A DNA stretch of 64,000 nucleotides from an uncultured Mycoplasmatota bacterium (GCA_900545005.1 UQXO01000008.1:1-64000), one strand, 5' to 3'; shown: positions 41,682-51,860, numbered from the stretch's first letter. Numbers and translations: made by a program. The notes: a model not told the origin generated them from the letters alone.

Positions 41682-43733
41682 TTAGTTTTTTAGCACTTTA
41701 GCATAATAATCATTTTCAATTATAAGTTTACTCAGGCGCATACGATTAGCAACAGTTTTATTAATATTATCGACATACTCATCATCTACACTTACTCCAT
41801 CTTTAGGAATAAATTTATCCTGACTAGCTAAATAAGTTCCCTTATCACTAACCCAACTTTTATTTTGAAAATAAACTAGTCCTAGCTCCGAAGATAAAAT
41901 ATCTTTTCCCATAAATAAGCGAGAGTCATAAGCAACATCAAAAAGATTATATATTGTTGGTAAAAAGTCTAATTGACTAGCCGTTTTATTAATGGTAACT
42001 CCTGGGGTTTTAGTATTCCAGATAATCAAGGTATTATGATTAACCTCAATCGTATCATCTCTTTTATAATCGGATAATTCATTTATCGCATTAAGGCTTA
42101 AACTATAGGGATAATGATCAGGAATAATCGCAATAACAGTATCATCTAGTTTATTATTTTCCTCTAACGACTTTATAAGACTAGAAACCGCTTTATCTAA
42201 TTCAATAACACTAGCTAGATAGCCTTTAGCTTCTTCACTATAGTCTAAATTTTTTACTAAAGACCAATTTTTATTGACGATGGCATTGCCATTTTTGGAA
42301 TAAGGCATATGGGAAGAAACGGAAACATAGTAGATTAAAAATTTATCAGAGTTCAGATATTCAGGAATGGTAACATTAAGCATTTCTTCATCACTTTGAG
42401 GCCACTTATTACAATCCATTAGTTTTTCAAGACCTGTATTTTTAGCTTTAAAGTAATTAAAGCCCATATTTTTTAAATAAACGTTACGGTCTTGAAAATA
42501 AGCATCATTAGCGTGATACGCTTTAACATCATAGCCACTATTTTTAAAGGTTGTTCCTAGTCCAAAAGGAAAATAATTAGTTCCTTTTCTAAAATATTTA
42601 TTTAAGTCATTAAGATTAGCAAATAATCCGGTTAAATTTTGAAATTCACCCCCAATAGTGCTTAAGTTTATAGGAGTATAAAAGTTAGTGAAATTAAAAC
42701 CTTCGGTTGCCAACTTATATAAAGTCGGTGTTACATCAGCCCGAATACCAATAGTATTTAGACTTTCAGCTGTAATAACTATTAAATTTTTATCTTTAAA
42801 AAGACCAGTATATTCATTTTTTAAGGTACCTTTATCACTCTTCAAATATTTATGCATATTAAGAAGGGTCTTATTTTTTTCACCACTAACTAGATTATCA
42901 AAATCGATATCTAGGATATTATAAGAATAAGTTTCTTCATTAGGTCTTTCTTCTTCATTTTGATTATTATCTTCATCAATACTTGGTATTTCAATTTCTA
43001 TATCTTTATGATTATTCATAACTACATCTTTAAAATCCAAATAAAAGGCTGGTAAGACTCCTATGGTTTCCACATTAAGAGCATTATTATTAAGACCATG
43101 GAACTTACTATACAAAGAATTTTCTTTATCTTTAGTTTGATAAGTAATTATATTTAAAACAATTATGCTTAAAAGAATTGTTAATAGGTTGATGATGCTT
43201 TTCTTATTACTTGGTTTACTAAAATCCAAGTATTTAGAATATAGAAAGCTTAAAATAAACGGAAGAAAAAGAATTAATAGAGGAATAATATTCTTTAGAA
43301 TTTCAATAATGGCCGTTTGGGAAAAAGCAATAGCTTGATCGGATAAGCCAAAGAGGGAAAGACAAAAATAAGTATTAAAAACTTTCTTAAAGATTAGGGC
43401 AATAGCATACCAGATAGTTAAAAGTCCAAGGATTAAAAAATAAATTATTTTATTCTTCTTAGAACTTTTAGTAATATGGCTGATAAATACGATGATACCA
43501 CTTATTGGAAACAAAAAGATGAGTAAAAAGAGGTTATTTATCTTAAAAATACTAGAAAAGCCAAAAACTAACCATTTAAAGAGAAATTCTAAAGAAACTA
43601 AGTTCAAGAACGTTATAAAAATTAAGTTAATTGGAGTCATCTTAAACTTCGTTAAGATAAAGTTACTCTTTTCAAATGTTTTAGACATATTAGATTTAAT
43701 TTTACTACTCTTACTACTCCTTTTTCCTGGCAT
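41682..43733 (-). CDS. LtaS-type membrane sulfatase-fold transferase
   Basis: 683 residues. A short basic N-terminus, five membrane helices (about 35-210), and an outer alkaline-phosphatase-like domain. The catalytic residues of LtaS can be seen: Glu in LIVITAESLNTIG, Thr in PINLSTIGGEF, and Asp-His in AIIPDHYPYS, with SSHMPYS before. LtaS polymerises glycerol phosphate from phosphatidylglycerol into lipoteichoic acid; related enzymes transfer phosphoglycerol or phosphoethanolamine. A single copy is present here; whether it makes true LTA is not shown. It follows tex by eight bases. Confidence 0.85.
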   Translation of the reverse strand: MPGKRSSKSSKIKSNMSKTFEKSNFILTKFKMTPINLIFITFLNLVSLEFLFKWLVFGFSSIFKINNLFLLIFLFPISGIIVFISHITKSSKKNKIIYFLILGLLTIWYAIALIFKKVFNTYFCLSLFGLSDQAIAFSQTAIIEILKNIIPLLILFLPFILSFLYSKYLDFSKPSNKKSIINLLTILLSIIVLNIITYQTKDKENSLYSKFHGLNNNALNVETIGVLPAFYLDFKDVVMNNHKDIEIEIPSIDEDNNQNEEERPNEETYSYNILDIDFDNLVSGEKNKTLLNMHKYLKSDKGTLKNEYTGLFKDKNLIVITAESLNTIGIRADVTPTLYKLATEGFNFTNFYTPINLSTIGGEFQNLTGLFANLNDLNKYFRKGTNYFPFGLGTTFKNSGYDVKAYHANDAYFQDRNVYLKNMGFNYFKAKNTGLEKLMDCNKWPQSDEEMLNVTIPEYLNSDKFLIYYVSVSSHMPYSKNGNAIVNKNWSLVKNLDYSEEAKGYLASVIELDKAVSSLIKSLEENNKLDDTVIAIIPDHYPYSLSLNAINELSDYKRDDTIEVNHNTLIIWNTKTPGVTINKTASQLDFLPTIYNLFDVAYDSRLFMGKDILSSELGLVYFQNKSWVSDKGTYLASQDKFIPKDGVSVDDEYVDNINKTVANRMRLSKLIIENDYYAKVLKN

Positions 43734-43741
43734 AAGACCAC

Positions 43742-45862
43742 CTATTCTATCGGAATTAATGATAATCCGACTTTATTTTTTTCTTTATTTATATCACAAA
43801 CATAAACTTTAACAATCTGACCGACTTTAACAATGTCTTTGGGATCTCGAACGAAGTTCTTACTCATCTTAGAAATATGAACAAGACCATCATCATGAAG
43901 ACCGATATCGATGAAAGCCCCAAAAGAAGTAACATTGCGCACTGTTCCTTCAAGCTGCATCCCCATCCTTAAATCATCAATCGTTAAGATATCACTTTTT
44001 AATATTGGAGCATCTAAATTTTCACGAATATCAAGTCCGGGATTTTCTAATTCTTTTAGGATATCTGTAATTGTATAGATATCAGTATTTAACTTATTTG
44101 CCAAATTATTAGGATTGACCTTTTTGATTGTATTTTTAAATTCCTCGGTATTAATATTTTTAAGTGATAAATTTAATTCTTGCAAAATTTCATTTGCGAC
44201 ATTATAGGATTCTGGATGAATACTCGTATTATCAAGAGGATTTAAACCATCCTTAATTCGTAAGAAACCAATAGCCTGTTCATAAGTCTTAGGACTTATC
44301 CCTTTGATACTAGCAATATCCTCTCTGGTTTTGAAAGGTTTAGCATTTAACAGTTTAGTAATGGCTGGTTTGGTTAATCCGGAAACATATTTTAAGATCG
44401 AAGGACTTGCTGTATTAACGTTAACTCCGACTTCATTTACAACCTTTAAGACGGTAAAATCAAGACTACTTGCTAATTCTTTTTGATTAACGTCATACTG
44501 ATATTCCCCTACGCCAATTGACTTAGGATCAATTTTAATTAGTTCTGATAAAGGGTCTTGCAAACGGCGACCGATAGATACAGCACTTCGCTTTTCGACA
44601 GTTAAATCAGGAAATTCTTCTTTAGCAAGTGGTGAGGCCGAATATACGCTTGCCCCAGCTTCACTAACGATAATGTATTTACAATTAGTACCTTTAATAG
44701 TTTCACTAACAAATTTTTCTGATTCACGAGAAGCTGTCCCATTACCAATAGCAATAATATCTATGTGATATTTATTAATTATCTCAAGTAAAGTCTTAGC
44801 GGCACCTACTTTATCATTTACTGGTTCATGGGGATAAATAACGGCTATTGTCTCTAATGCACCACTCGGTGATAACACGGCTAATTTACAACCAGTACGG
44901 AAAGCGGGATCAAATCCTAAGACACGAGAATTTTTAATTGGGGGAGTTAATAGCAAGTGTTCAAGATTATCTTGGAAAGTTAAAATAGCTTTCTTAGAAG
45001 CTTCCTCGGTTAATTCAGCTCTGATTTCTCTTTCGATACTAGGTAAAATCAATCTCTTTAAAGCATCCTTAATCGCATTCTTAACTGTTTCACAAACAAA
45101 AGAAGCCTTATTCTTAATAAACTTCGTCTCTTGATTTTGAAGAATAGCATCAAAGTCATAATCTAGGCTGATACTTAAAATCTTTTCATCTTCACCACGA
45201 TTCATTGCTAAGATATGAAAATGTTTAGCATATTTAATTTTTTCTCGAAATTCATAATACATTTCATATATCTTTTTGTCATCTTCGCTATTTTTTTTCT
45301 TATTAGAAACTAAAAAGCCCGTATTAAAAATAAAATTTCTAATATATTTACGGCTTGAAGCATTATCACTTATCCATTCGGCAATGATATAGCCTGCTCC
45401 TTCAATAGCTTTATTGACATCCATATTATAACCACTTGCTAAAGTTTCCATACTTCCTTTAAGCGGGAAAGCCATTATTTTTTTAGCTAAAGGCTCCAAT
45501 CCGGCTTTGATAGCCTCCGTAGCCTTGGTCTTTTTCTTTTCTTTAAAAGGACGATAAATATCTTCTATTTCAGCTAGTTTATTAGCCTCTTTAATACTAT
45601 TTTTAATTTCTTCCGTTAATAAGCCTTTTTCATCAATAAGTCTTATCGTATCTTCTTTCTTTTTTAGAAGATTTTCTTGATAACGATATGTCTCATCAAT
45701 CGCACGAATTTCATCTTCATTCAAATTACCAGTTACTTCTTTACGATATCGGGCAATAAATGGAATGGTAGCCCCTTCACTTAAAAGCTTTAAGACAGCA
45801 TTAACTTGATTCTCTTTTATATTTAAAATTTTTGTTAGTTCTTTAATAATTGTTTCATTCAT
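43742..45862 (-). CDS. tex: Tex-family RNA-binding protein
   Basis: 706 residues, normal Tex length. N-terminal helical part (ATIPFIARYRKEVTGNL), YqgF-like nuclease fold (VLGFDPAFRTGCKLAVL and IDIIAIGNGTASRESE), helix-hairpin-helix (FKTREDIASIKGISPKTYEQ), and a C-terminal S1 domain (GTVRNVTSFGAFIDIGLHDD). Tex binds RNA polymerase and nucleic acid and affects transcription stability. Probably in a transcript with the LtaS-type gene. Confidence 0.96.
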   Translation of the reverse strand: MNETIIKELTKILNIKENQVNAVLKLLSEGATIPFIARYRKEVTGNLNEDEIRAIDETYRYQENLLKKKEDTIRLIDEKGLLTEEIKNSIKEANKLAEIEDIYRPFKEKKKTKATEAIKAGLEPLAKKIMAFPLKGSMETLASGYNMDVNKAIEGAGYIIAEWISDNASSRKYIRNFIFNTGFLVSNKKKNSEDDKKIYEMYYEFREKIKYAKHFHILAMNRGEDEKILSISLDYDFDAILQNQETKFIKNKASFVCETVKNAIKDALKRLILPSIEREIRAELTEEASKKAILTFQDNLEHLLLTPPIKNSRVLGFDPAFRTGCKLAVLSPSGALETIAVIYPHEPVNDKVGAAKTLLEIINKYHIDIIAIGNGTASRESEKFVSETIKGTNCKYIIVSEAGASVYSASPLAKEEFPDLTVEKRSAVSIGRRLQDPLSELIKIDPKSIGVGEYQYDVNQKELASSLDFTVLKVVNEVGVNVNTASPSILKYVSGLTKPAITKLLNAKPFKTREDIASIKGISPKTYEQAIGFLRIKDGLNPLDNTSIHPESYNVANEILQELNLSLKNINTEEFKNTIKKVNPNNLANKLNTDIYTITDILKELENPGLDIRENLDAPILKSDILTIDDLRMGMQLEGTVRNVTSFGAFIDIGLHDDGLVHISKMSKNFVRDPKDIVKVGQIVKVYVCDINKEKNKVGLSLIPIE

Positions 45863-45981
45863 ATTTTACCTCGTTAACTCATTTTAAGAAAAGTATTTAT
45901 ATAGTTATACTTCTCTTTGTAAATTCAGTATAACACATCTGAAAGTAGAAATGGTCGCATAAAAAGAGACATTTGCATTTT

Positions 45982-46539
45982 TTAAGATTTTAATGATAAA
46001 CAGGCATGCAAAATTGTACCACTTACCAAAGTACTAACTTTATCCACAATAATCCTAGGTTCTTCAGTCATATCATTTTTTACCCAGTCTAAAACAATAG
46101 CTACAAAGGCATACTTATAAAAATCAGTTATGAAACATTTGTCTTTTTCAGAAAGCTGGTAACCTTTAGAAATGTTTGCTATCTCTTCATACATAATCGG
46201 ATACACCAAACGATAAAGACTTTCTCTTAATATCTCTAAAGAAACAGAGTGATAAATATTAATAATAAAATTCTTTTCCTTAAGCATTAAAGCAAAGATA
46301 GATAAAAACTTTTCTTGCCAAGACTTAATGGTATCTTGATTATCAAGGACACTACCTATTTCCTCTTTGCAAATCCATTCAACCAAATCTTCTTTATCTA
46401 GAAAATGATAGTAAAACGTTTGTCTATTGATATTACAAGACGCTGCTATATCATTAATAGTTATCTTGCTAAAAGGATTAGTCTTTAATAAATCTTTAAG
46501 GGCATAAGATATTGCTTTTTTTGTTGTTAAACTACTCAT
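45982..46539 (-). CDS. TetR-family regulator (DhaS-like)
   Basis: 185 residues from the ATG at 46539, chosen for the RBS AGGTGA; the frame is open five codons more. Helix-turn-helix FSKITINDIAASCNINRQTFYYHF at residues ~27-50, followed by a helical C-domain similar to the DhaS/TetR_C type (LSIFALMLKEKNFIINIY). It lies just downstream of oleate hydratase on the same strand, with its own promoter. A role in controlling that gene is inferred from a palindrome on the hydratase promoter. Confidence 0.85.
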   Translation of the reverse strand: MSSLTTKKAISYALKDLLKTNPFSKITINDIAASCNINRQTFYYHFLDKEDLVEWICKEEIGSVLDNQDTIKSWQEKFLSIFALMLKEKNFIINIYHSVSLEILRESLYRLVYPIMYEEIANISKGYQLSEKDKCFITDFYKYAFVAIVLDWVKNDMTEEPRIIVDKVSTLVSGTILHACLSLKS

Positions 46540-46555
46540 AAATTCACCTGCCATT

Positions 46556-46585
46556 ATTATACTTTAGAATATTTATCTTAAGCAA
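46556..46585 (-). promoter_or_regulatory. Promoter of the TetR gene
   Basis: TTGCTT, 18 bases, TATAAT on the minus strand, close to the AGGTGA ribosome site. The 370-base stretch 46540-46910 holds this promoter, the ohyA terminator and nothing else I recognise. Confidence 0.6.
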
Positions 46586-46831
46586 GGGTATTATTAATTG
46601 CAAGAGATTTAAAAACCTATCAACAAAGTCTTCGTTTTTAATAATTTAAGCCTTATATATAATAATGAAAATATTCCTAGAAGGATATCATCTAAAGTAT
46701 ATAGTAGAATACTCTTAAAAAGTTATTTTGACAAGAGAAAAATAATAATCCTTTGAATTAAATTAAAGCGAAAAATCATAGTCTTAACATCTAAAGATAA
46801 AAATAATTATTCTAACCTGCTTTCTTTTAGG

Positions 46832-46870
46832 AAAAATAAAAATCTTTCTAATCAGGAAAGACTAGAAAGA
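46832..46870 (-). terminator. Terminator of ohyA
   Basis: An eleven-pair stem (TCTTTCTAGTC with GATTAGAAAGA, one G-U), a six-base loop and TTTTTATTTTT on the minus strand. Confidence 0.8.
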
Positions 46871-46910
46871 CTATATAAAATATTTAAAGTAATAGTTTTT
46901 GGGTTTGGGT

Positions 46911-48704
46911 TTATTTTAAGAGACCACTTTCCTTAAGAAGAAGTTCGATATCGGTATTTTTTACTTTTTTAAGTAATACTTTCACCATTTCTTTTTCAAC
47001 TAGACTTAGTGGTAACTCATCAAGTGACTTTTTATCCACAGCATAATAAGCGGCTTTTAAAAGTTCGCGAACATCATAACAGCTACCCCAAACTTCGGGA
47101 ACTGCACGGTCGACATTAAGAAGAGTATAAACTGCTTCCATGCCCGTACGAATAGAATATTCCGTGGTAAAAATAGTATCTCTTGGCGTTTCTGCAAATT
47201 GACCGATAAATGCAAAGTTAAGAGAGCCAGTTGGTACGACAAGTGGGCGATCACTTTTCTTACGAGGTTGGAAGAAAGCATTAATATAAGGCATATAAGC
47301 AGTAGTAGTATTACACTTTTCTTCAGCATATTCTTTAATTTTATCTCCAGGGAAGCCAATATGATAAAGCCATTCTTCGCAGACTTCACTACCAGTACAT
47401 TCACGCATTGGTTTCTTAACGAAATTACCTTTCTTATTAGTATTAAGCGAATAAACCCAGATTAAAACCATTCCTTTATCTTGGCTCTTAAACTGAGGTT
47501 GACGATTAATTGTCCATGAAAGATACCAATTATCAACACTATCTTTAACCGTAATTATTCCACCCGTTGTAACTTTACCATTTCTAGGATCACGTTTACA
47601 AATAGCTATAATATGGTTGATAATTTCTTCATCACTAGTTGCAATGGTAGCACTCATCCAATTAGTTGCCTCAATGTCACTGCAGAATTTCATGGGATTA
47701 CCAAATTCACCATTGTTAGCTTGATTAGCAATATTCTTCCACATATCCCAAGATTCACCACAACCATTCTTAATTTTAGATAAATCTGGAGCAGTAAATT
47801 GATCCCCATAACAAGAAGTATCTGTACAACAACCATTCGTAATAAAGACTAAATCATTTTCTGTTAAAGGAATACTCTTTTCTTCATTATCTTTAAGATA
47901 TTTTATTTCTTTAGCTAATCTTTTTTGACCTCTAGTCTCAATAATAACATTCTTAACATCAATACCGTATTCAATCTTAACCCCATGACTTTCTAAATAT
48001 TTAGTCAAAGGTAAAATCATTGATTCATATTGATTATACTTAGTAAATCTTAAAGCTGAAAAGTCGGGTAAGCCATCAATATGATGAACATAACGGCATA
48101 GATATCTTTTCATCTCTAGTGCTGATGACCATTTCTGAAAAGCAAACATAGTCTGCCAATATAACCAGAAATTAGTATTCCAAAAACTACTTGGTAATAC
48201 TTCAGATATTTTCTTATCCTCTAGCTCACTTTCTGGTGTAATAAATAACTTGGATAACGCTAAAGCGGATTTCTTATCTAATTTAAATAACTTGTCAGTA
48301 TGAGCGTCTTTACCACAAGCGATAGTAGCGCGACATAATGAGTAGTTGGGATCATGTTTATTTAACCAATAATACTCATCTAAGACTGATATTTCGGGAT
48401 TTTCAATGGAAGGTACATCTCTATACATATCCCACATACACTCAAAATGATTATCCATTTCGCGACCGCCACGCATATAAAAACCCTTGGTAATATCTTT
48501 GCGACCATCACATGACCCACCAGCAAGCTCTAATTTTTCTAGAAGATGAATATTTTCCCCTTTCATTTGTCCATCACGAACTAAATAGAAAGCTGCTGAT
48601 AAGCCGGCTAGACCCGTACCAATAATATAAGCTTTCTTTTTATCTACACCAATCGGTTTTTCAGGATGGGCAAAAGCTTCATAAGTTCCTGCTCCGTAAT
48701 ACAT
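46911..48704 (-). CDS. ohyA: Oleate hydratase (myosin-cross-reactive antigen family)
   Basis: 597 residues, full length. FAD fold AYIIGTGLAGLSAAFYLVRD near residue 27, LEKLELAGGSCDG, and the substrate region GGREMDNHFECMWDMY. The C-terminal half shows IGQFAETPRDTIFTTEYSIR. The family adds water to the cis-9 double bond of oleic and linoleic acids, which detoxifies host-derived unsaturated fatty acids. Its promoter contains an 18-base palindrome on the -10 box and a TetR gene lies after it. RBS AGGAGGAAT. Confidence 0.95.
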   Translation of the reverse strand: MYYGAGTYEAFAHPEKPIGVDKKKAYIIGTGLAGLSAAFYLVRDGQMKGENIHLLEKLELAGGSCDGRKDITKGFYMRGGREMDNHFECMWDMYRDVPSIENPEISVLDEYYWLNKHDPNYSLCRATIACGKDAHTDKLFKLDKKSALALSKLFITPESELEDKKISEVLPSSFWNTNFWLYWQTMFAFQKWSSALEMKRYLCRYVHHIDGLPDFSALRFTKYNQYESMILPLTKYLESHGVKIEYGIDVKNVIIETRGQKRLAKEIKYLKDNEEKSIPLTENDLVFITNGCCTDTSCYGDQFTAPDLSKIKNGCGESWDMWKNIANQANNGEFGNPMKFCSDIEATNWMSATIATSDEEIINHIIAICKRDPRNGKVTTGGIITVKDSVDNWYLSWTINRQPQFKSQDKGMVLIWVYSLNTNKKGNFVKKPMRECTGSEVCEEWLYHIGFPGDKIKEYAEEKCNTTTAYMPYINAFFQPRKKSDRPLVVPTGSLNFAFIGQFAETPRDTIFTTEYSIRTGMEAVYTLLNVDRAVPEVWGSCYDVRELLKAAYYAVDKKSLDELPLSLVEKEMVKVLLKKVKNTDIELLLKESGLLK

Positions 48705-48731
48705 AATAATTCCTCCTTTATTTTCTATAAA

Positions 48732-48749
48732 TAGAATTATACAATTCTA
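48732..48749. promoter_or_regulatory. Palindromic operator on the ohyA -10 box
   Basis: TAGAATT-GTAT-AATTCTA, a seven-base perfect inverted repeat with a four-base centre; the minus-strand TATAAT (48741-48736) lies in the middle. A regulator bound here would block RNA polymerase. The nearby TetR protein is the natural candidate. Confidence 0.6.
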
Positions 48750-48812
48750 AAAATTTTATACAATAAACAATTATGATATGGTGTATTATTTTTAGACAAA
48801 GGGCTTAAAATG

Positions 48813-48843
48813 TAAAAAAAGAGACGCCCTTACCAGGATGTCT
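48813..48843 (-). terminator. Terminator of the dnaD-nth-cutA unit
   Basis: An eight-position stem (AGACATCC with GGGCGTCT, one mismatch and one G-U) followed by CTTTTTTT on the minus strand, 40 bases after cutA. Confidence 0.7.
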
Positions 48844-48883
48844 TCTATTAAATTTTTTTCTCAACTTTAACTTTTTTTAATTC

Positions 48884-49219
48884 TTAATATTCTTTTCCTC
48901 TTACTTCGTTATTAATCCACGAAAGATAATTTTTACTAGTTGAAGTAATGGGAATAATAGCAAATTCAAAAGTCTCATAACTATGATATTTACGAACTAG
49001 ATTATAAATCTTTGTAGAAAGATTTTTCTTAGTCTTAACAAATAGGAGATATTCCTTAGCGGTCTCTACTTCTTGATGCCATAGCCAAGTTGATTCACTT
49101 TCAATCACCTGACAACTGCTGACTAATTTTTCTTCTAAAAGAGCATTAATCGTTCTTTTGGTCTCTTCTAAGTTATCAAAAGCTATTTCAATCATACAAT
49201 ATTCATCCATCTTAATCAT
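48884..49219 (-). CDS. cutA: CutA1-type divalent cation tolerance protein
   Basis: About 111 residues. The CutA core is clear: SCQVIESESTWLWHQEVETAKEY and TKIYNLVRKYHSYETFEFAIIPI, ending in a YLSWI. CutA proteins form trimers of a ferredoxin-like fold; linked to copper tolerance in E. coli, role otherwise unclear. The first codon of the open frame is GTG; an ATG two codons in (49219) or five in is likelier. It overlaps the end of the upstream gene. Confidence 0.87.
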   Translation of the reverse strand: MIKMDEYCMIEIAFDNLEETKRTINALLEEKLVSSCQVIESESTWLWHQEVETAKEYLLFVKTKKNLSTKIYNLVRKYHSYETFEFAIIPITSTSKNYLSWINNEVRGKEY

Positions 49220-49520
49220 TCTCACTTTCTAATTCTCTAATTTTTCTTTTAATCATATGCATCAATTCTTTATCTTCATCTAATTCATTTAAAATATATA
49301 GGGCATCTTGAAGTTTAGTCTTCTTAGAGACTTTATTAACTACCTCAGACTTAATAAGATCAGTTGGAATATTTTTATTTTGAAGATAATTAAGTCTTAA
49401 GTTTTCAATATTCTTTAAGATATAAGCCTTAAGAGGATACTCATCCATTAACATTACTCCGTAATAAGCTCCTAAAATAGTCTTATAATGATTATTCTCT
49501 TCTTCAGTTTTATTTTTCAT
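49212..49520 (-). CDS. Hypothetical protein between nth and cutA
   Basis: 102 residues, charged and helical (KTILGAYYGVMLMDEYPLKA, LNELDEDKELMHMIKRKIRE). No family recognised. Overlaps nth by 11 bases and cutA by eight, so it is part of the cca-dnaD-nth-cutA chain. Confidence 0.7.
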   Translation of the reverse strand: MKNKTEEENNHYKTILGAYYGVMLMDEYPLKAYILKNIENLRLNYLQNKNIPTDLIKSEVVNKVSKKTKLQDALYILNELDEDKELMHMIKRKIRELESEND

Positions 49521-50136
49521 AATGACAATACTCCTTCAATAAGCAATTTTCACAAAGAGGATTTTTTGCTTTACAAGTATAACGGCCTAAAAGAACTAGT
49601 TGATGATGCAAACGACTCCATTTATCCTGAGGAATGACTTTCATCAAATATTGTTCTGTCTCATAAACATTTTTGTTCTTGGGAACCAATCCCAAACGAT
49701 GCGAAGTGCGATAAACGTGAGTATCAACTGCAATGGCAGGCCTATCATAGATATTAGATAAAACAACATTAGCAGTTTTTCTGCCCACACCCGGTAAAGT
49801 TACTAGATAATTAAAGTCATTTGGAACCTCACCATTATGGTCTTTTATAAGACGGTTTGCTATATCAATAAGATAATGAGCTTTATTATGATAAGTCCCA
49901 ACAGGATAAATAATTCTTTCGACTTCTTTTATTGGGGCTGATGCTAAAGTCGCAAGTGTAAAATGGTCCCACAAAACCTTGGTAACTTGATTAACTCGAG
50001 AATCGGTACACTGGGCAGATAAGACTGTCGCCATCAAAAGTTCATAGGGTTTTGAATACTCTAATTCACATTTAGGATTAGGAATCATCAAATCTAATTT
50101 TTCTAAAATAGCATTAACATTACTCTTCATCATCAT
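49510..50136 (-). CDS. nth: Endonuclease III
   Basis: 208 residues. Helix-hairpin-helix with the catalytic Lys in LPGVGRKTANVVLSN (about 112-126), the Asp in IAVDTHVYR, and the 4Fe-4S cluster C-x6-C-x2-C-x5-C at the end (CKAKNPLCENCLLKEYC). It removes oxidised pyrimidines and nicks the strand. Overlaps dnaD by 17 bases, the usual Firmicutes dnaD-nth pair. Confidence 0.96.
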   Translation of the reverse strand: MMMKSNVNAILEKLDLMIPNPKCELEYSKPYELLMATVLSAQCTDSRVNQVTKVLWDHFTLATLASAPIKEVERIIYPVGTYHNKAHYLIDIANRLIKDHNGEVPNDFNYLVTLPGVGRKTANVVLSNIYDRPAIAVDTHVYRTSHRLGLVPKNKNVYETEQYLMKVIPQDKWSRLHHQLVLLGRYTCKAKNPLCENCLLKEYCHYEK

Positions 50137-50779
50137 TTAACCAATCATAATCAAAGTATTCAGAGGTAGACTGATTAGAATTTTCTTCTGATACTATACG
50201 AGATTCTTTTTTTCTAGAAGATGCTACATCATTCATACTTTGGTAACCTTTCTTTTGCCAATCAAAGAGGATTCTATCGATATATCGAAAGTTCTTGGCT
50301 CCACTGATAATAGCTTCCTTCAAAGCGCCAATAATCAATTCTTCATTAAGTCCTTTTTCTAACCAGTTATTAATATATTCATATTCAATAGGGGAAAGAC
50401 TACGTACTAGTTCCTTCTGAAAGACATCATAAATATTATTAGAAGTCTGTTCTTCTTTAGTCTTCTGAAGATTAAGAATTATCTGATTATAAAACTTATC
50501 TAAAGAAATTATTTCTTTAATTTGATTATTCTCTTTGGTAGTCTTATATTGAATTATTTCTTTCAAGATTAAATTATTAAAGGAGGTCATCACTTCTTCT
50601 TCCTTAAGACCGAGACTGTTGGCAATCTGACTACAATCGAAAAAATCTTTTTTATTATTAATTAGTTCTAAGAAAACTAAAAAGTCGTTTAAGGATAGGT
50701 CTTTGGGTATATTCTTAATTAGTAACTCGCTAATAATAAGATTGGGAGCTTTTAATATCTCACTTAAGTTTTGCATCAT
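50120..50779 (-). CDS. dnaD: DnaD-type primosome protein
   Basis: 219 residues. N-terminal winged-helix part (DCSQIANSLGLKEEEVMTSF) and the DnaD C-domain (DVFQKELVRSLSPIEYEYIN, then FRYIDRILFDWQKKGY). DnaD helps load the helicase at oriC and restart sites. Overlaps cca by 20 bases and nth by 17. Confidence 0.92.
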   Translation of the reverse strand: MMQNLSEILKAPNLIISELLIKNIPKDLSLNDFLVFLELINNKKDFFDCSQIANSLGLKEEEVMTSFNNLILKEIIQYKTTKENNQIKEIISLDKFYNQIILNLQKTKEEQTSNNIYDVFQKELVRSLSPIEYEYINNWLEKGLNEELIIGALKEAIISGAKNFRYIDRILFDWQKKGYQSMNDVASSRKKESRIVSEENSNQSTSEYFDYDWLNDDEE

Positions 50780-51860
50780 TACACCACCTTTTTTTATTCT
50801 TTGTTATATAATTAGTCAAGATTACTTTATCATTTCTTAATTTACGAAGAAGAATTTGCTTCTCTAGATCACTATAAACTTTATTTAGTTTATTTTTAGA
50901 AATACCTAGATTTATTACTTCTTCATAGGTTATGGCTATTTCTTTACGATTATGGATAGGAATATCTTTTTCTTTTTGAGCAATTACTTTTCGATCAATT
51001 CCTTTAATAAGACCAGAGGTCATTGCATAGTACAAACCATAGTTATATATAACGGTGTTATCTATCTTACCATATTTTAAAATTTTTTGAATAGTTTTTA
51101 TATTATTTTGTTCTTTTTTAGTAAAAGGATAGTCTGATGGTACTTCTAGTTGAGCATACATACCGCAAAGATCATCAACTTTCTTAAGCTTTTTATATTT
51201 GATATTAAGGATTTTTAAGATACCTAGTTTTTTTAAGTAATCAAGCGATTTAACGACATTGTGGCTTAATAAGATTTTATCTAGTTCACTTTTAATCCTA
51301 GTTTTTGATAAGGTACTTAGTAGTTCTTTATTCTTCTTAAGAGCATTTAAAGTTTCTTTTTCAATAGAAAAGTTTAAGGTTGCATAAAAACGTAATGCTC
51401 TTAACATTCGTAAAGGGTCTTCGATGAATTTTTCATTAGGATTTCCAATTGCTCGAATTTTTTTATTTCTAATATCTTCTAAGCCACCCAATAAGTCTTT
51501 AATATTACCATTTTTATCCATTAAAATAGCATTAATCGTAAAGTCTCTTCTTTTAATATCACAGTTTATATCATCGGTATAAGTAATAGTTGGATGTCTC
51601 TTATTATAGGAAAATTCAACTCGGTAAGTAGTAATATCAATGTTATAGGGAGGAATATTCATCTTGAAGGCACCATACATCGCATTATTGATGCTCCCTT
51701 TTAACAGACCACTTAATTCTTTAACAGAAGCCGTAGTACATATGTCAATATCAGAACTTTTTTTATTCATTATGGCATCACGGACGTAACCCCCAACAAT
51801 ATAGCATTCATAATTATTTTCTTCTAGTAAATTTAATATATTATATATCTTTGTGTCCAT
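50760..51860 (-). CDS. cca: CCA tRNA nucleotidyltransferase
   Basis: 366 residues. Nucleotidyltransferase motif IVGGYVRDAIMNKKSSDIDI, second motif RDFTINAILMDKNG, LGGLEDIRNKKIRAIG and DPLRMLRALRF. It adds or repairs the CCA 3' end of tRNA. Whether it is a full CCA enzyme or an A- or CC-adding one is not clear by eye. First gene of the chain down to cutA. Confidence 0.95.
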   Translation of the reverse strand: MDTKIYNILNLLEENNYECYIVGGYVRDAIMNKKSSDIDICTTASVKELSGLLKGSINNAMYGAFKMNIPPYNIDITTYRVEFSYNKRHPTITYTDDINCDIKRRDFTINAILMDKNGNIKDLLGGLEDIRNKKIRAIGNPNEKFIEDPLRMLRALRFYATLNFSIEKETLNALKKNKELLSTLSKTRIKSELDKILLSHNVVKSLDYLKKLGILKILNIKYKKLKKVDDLCGMYAQLEVPSDYPFTKKEQNNIKTIQKILKYGKIDNTVIYNYGLYYAMTSGLIKGIDRKVIAQKEKDIPIHNRKEIAITYEEVINLGISKNKLNKVYSDLEKQILLRKLRNDKVILTNYITKNKKRWCNDAKLK

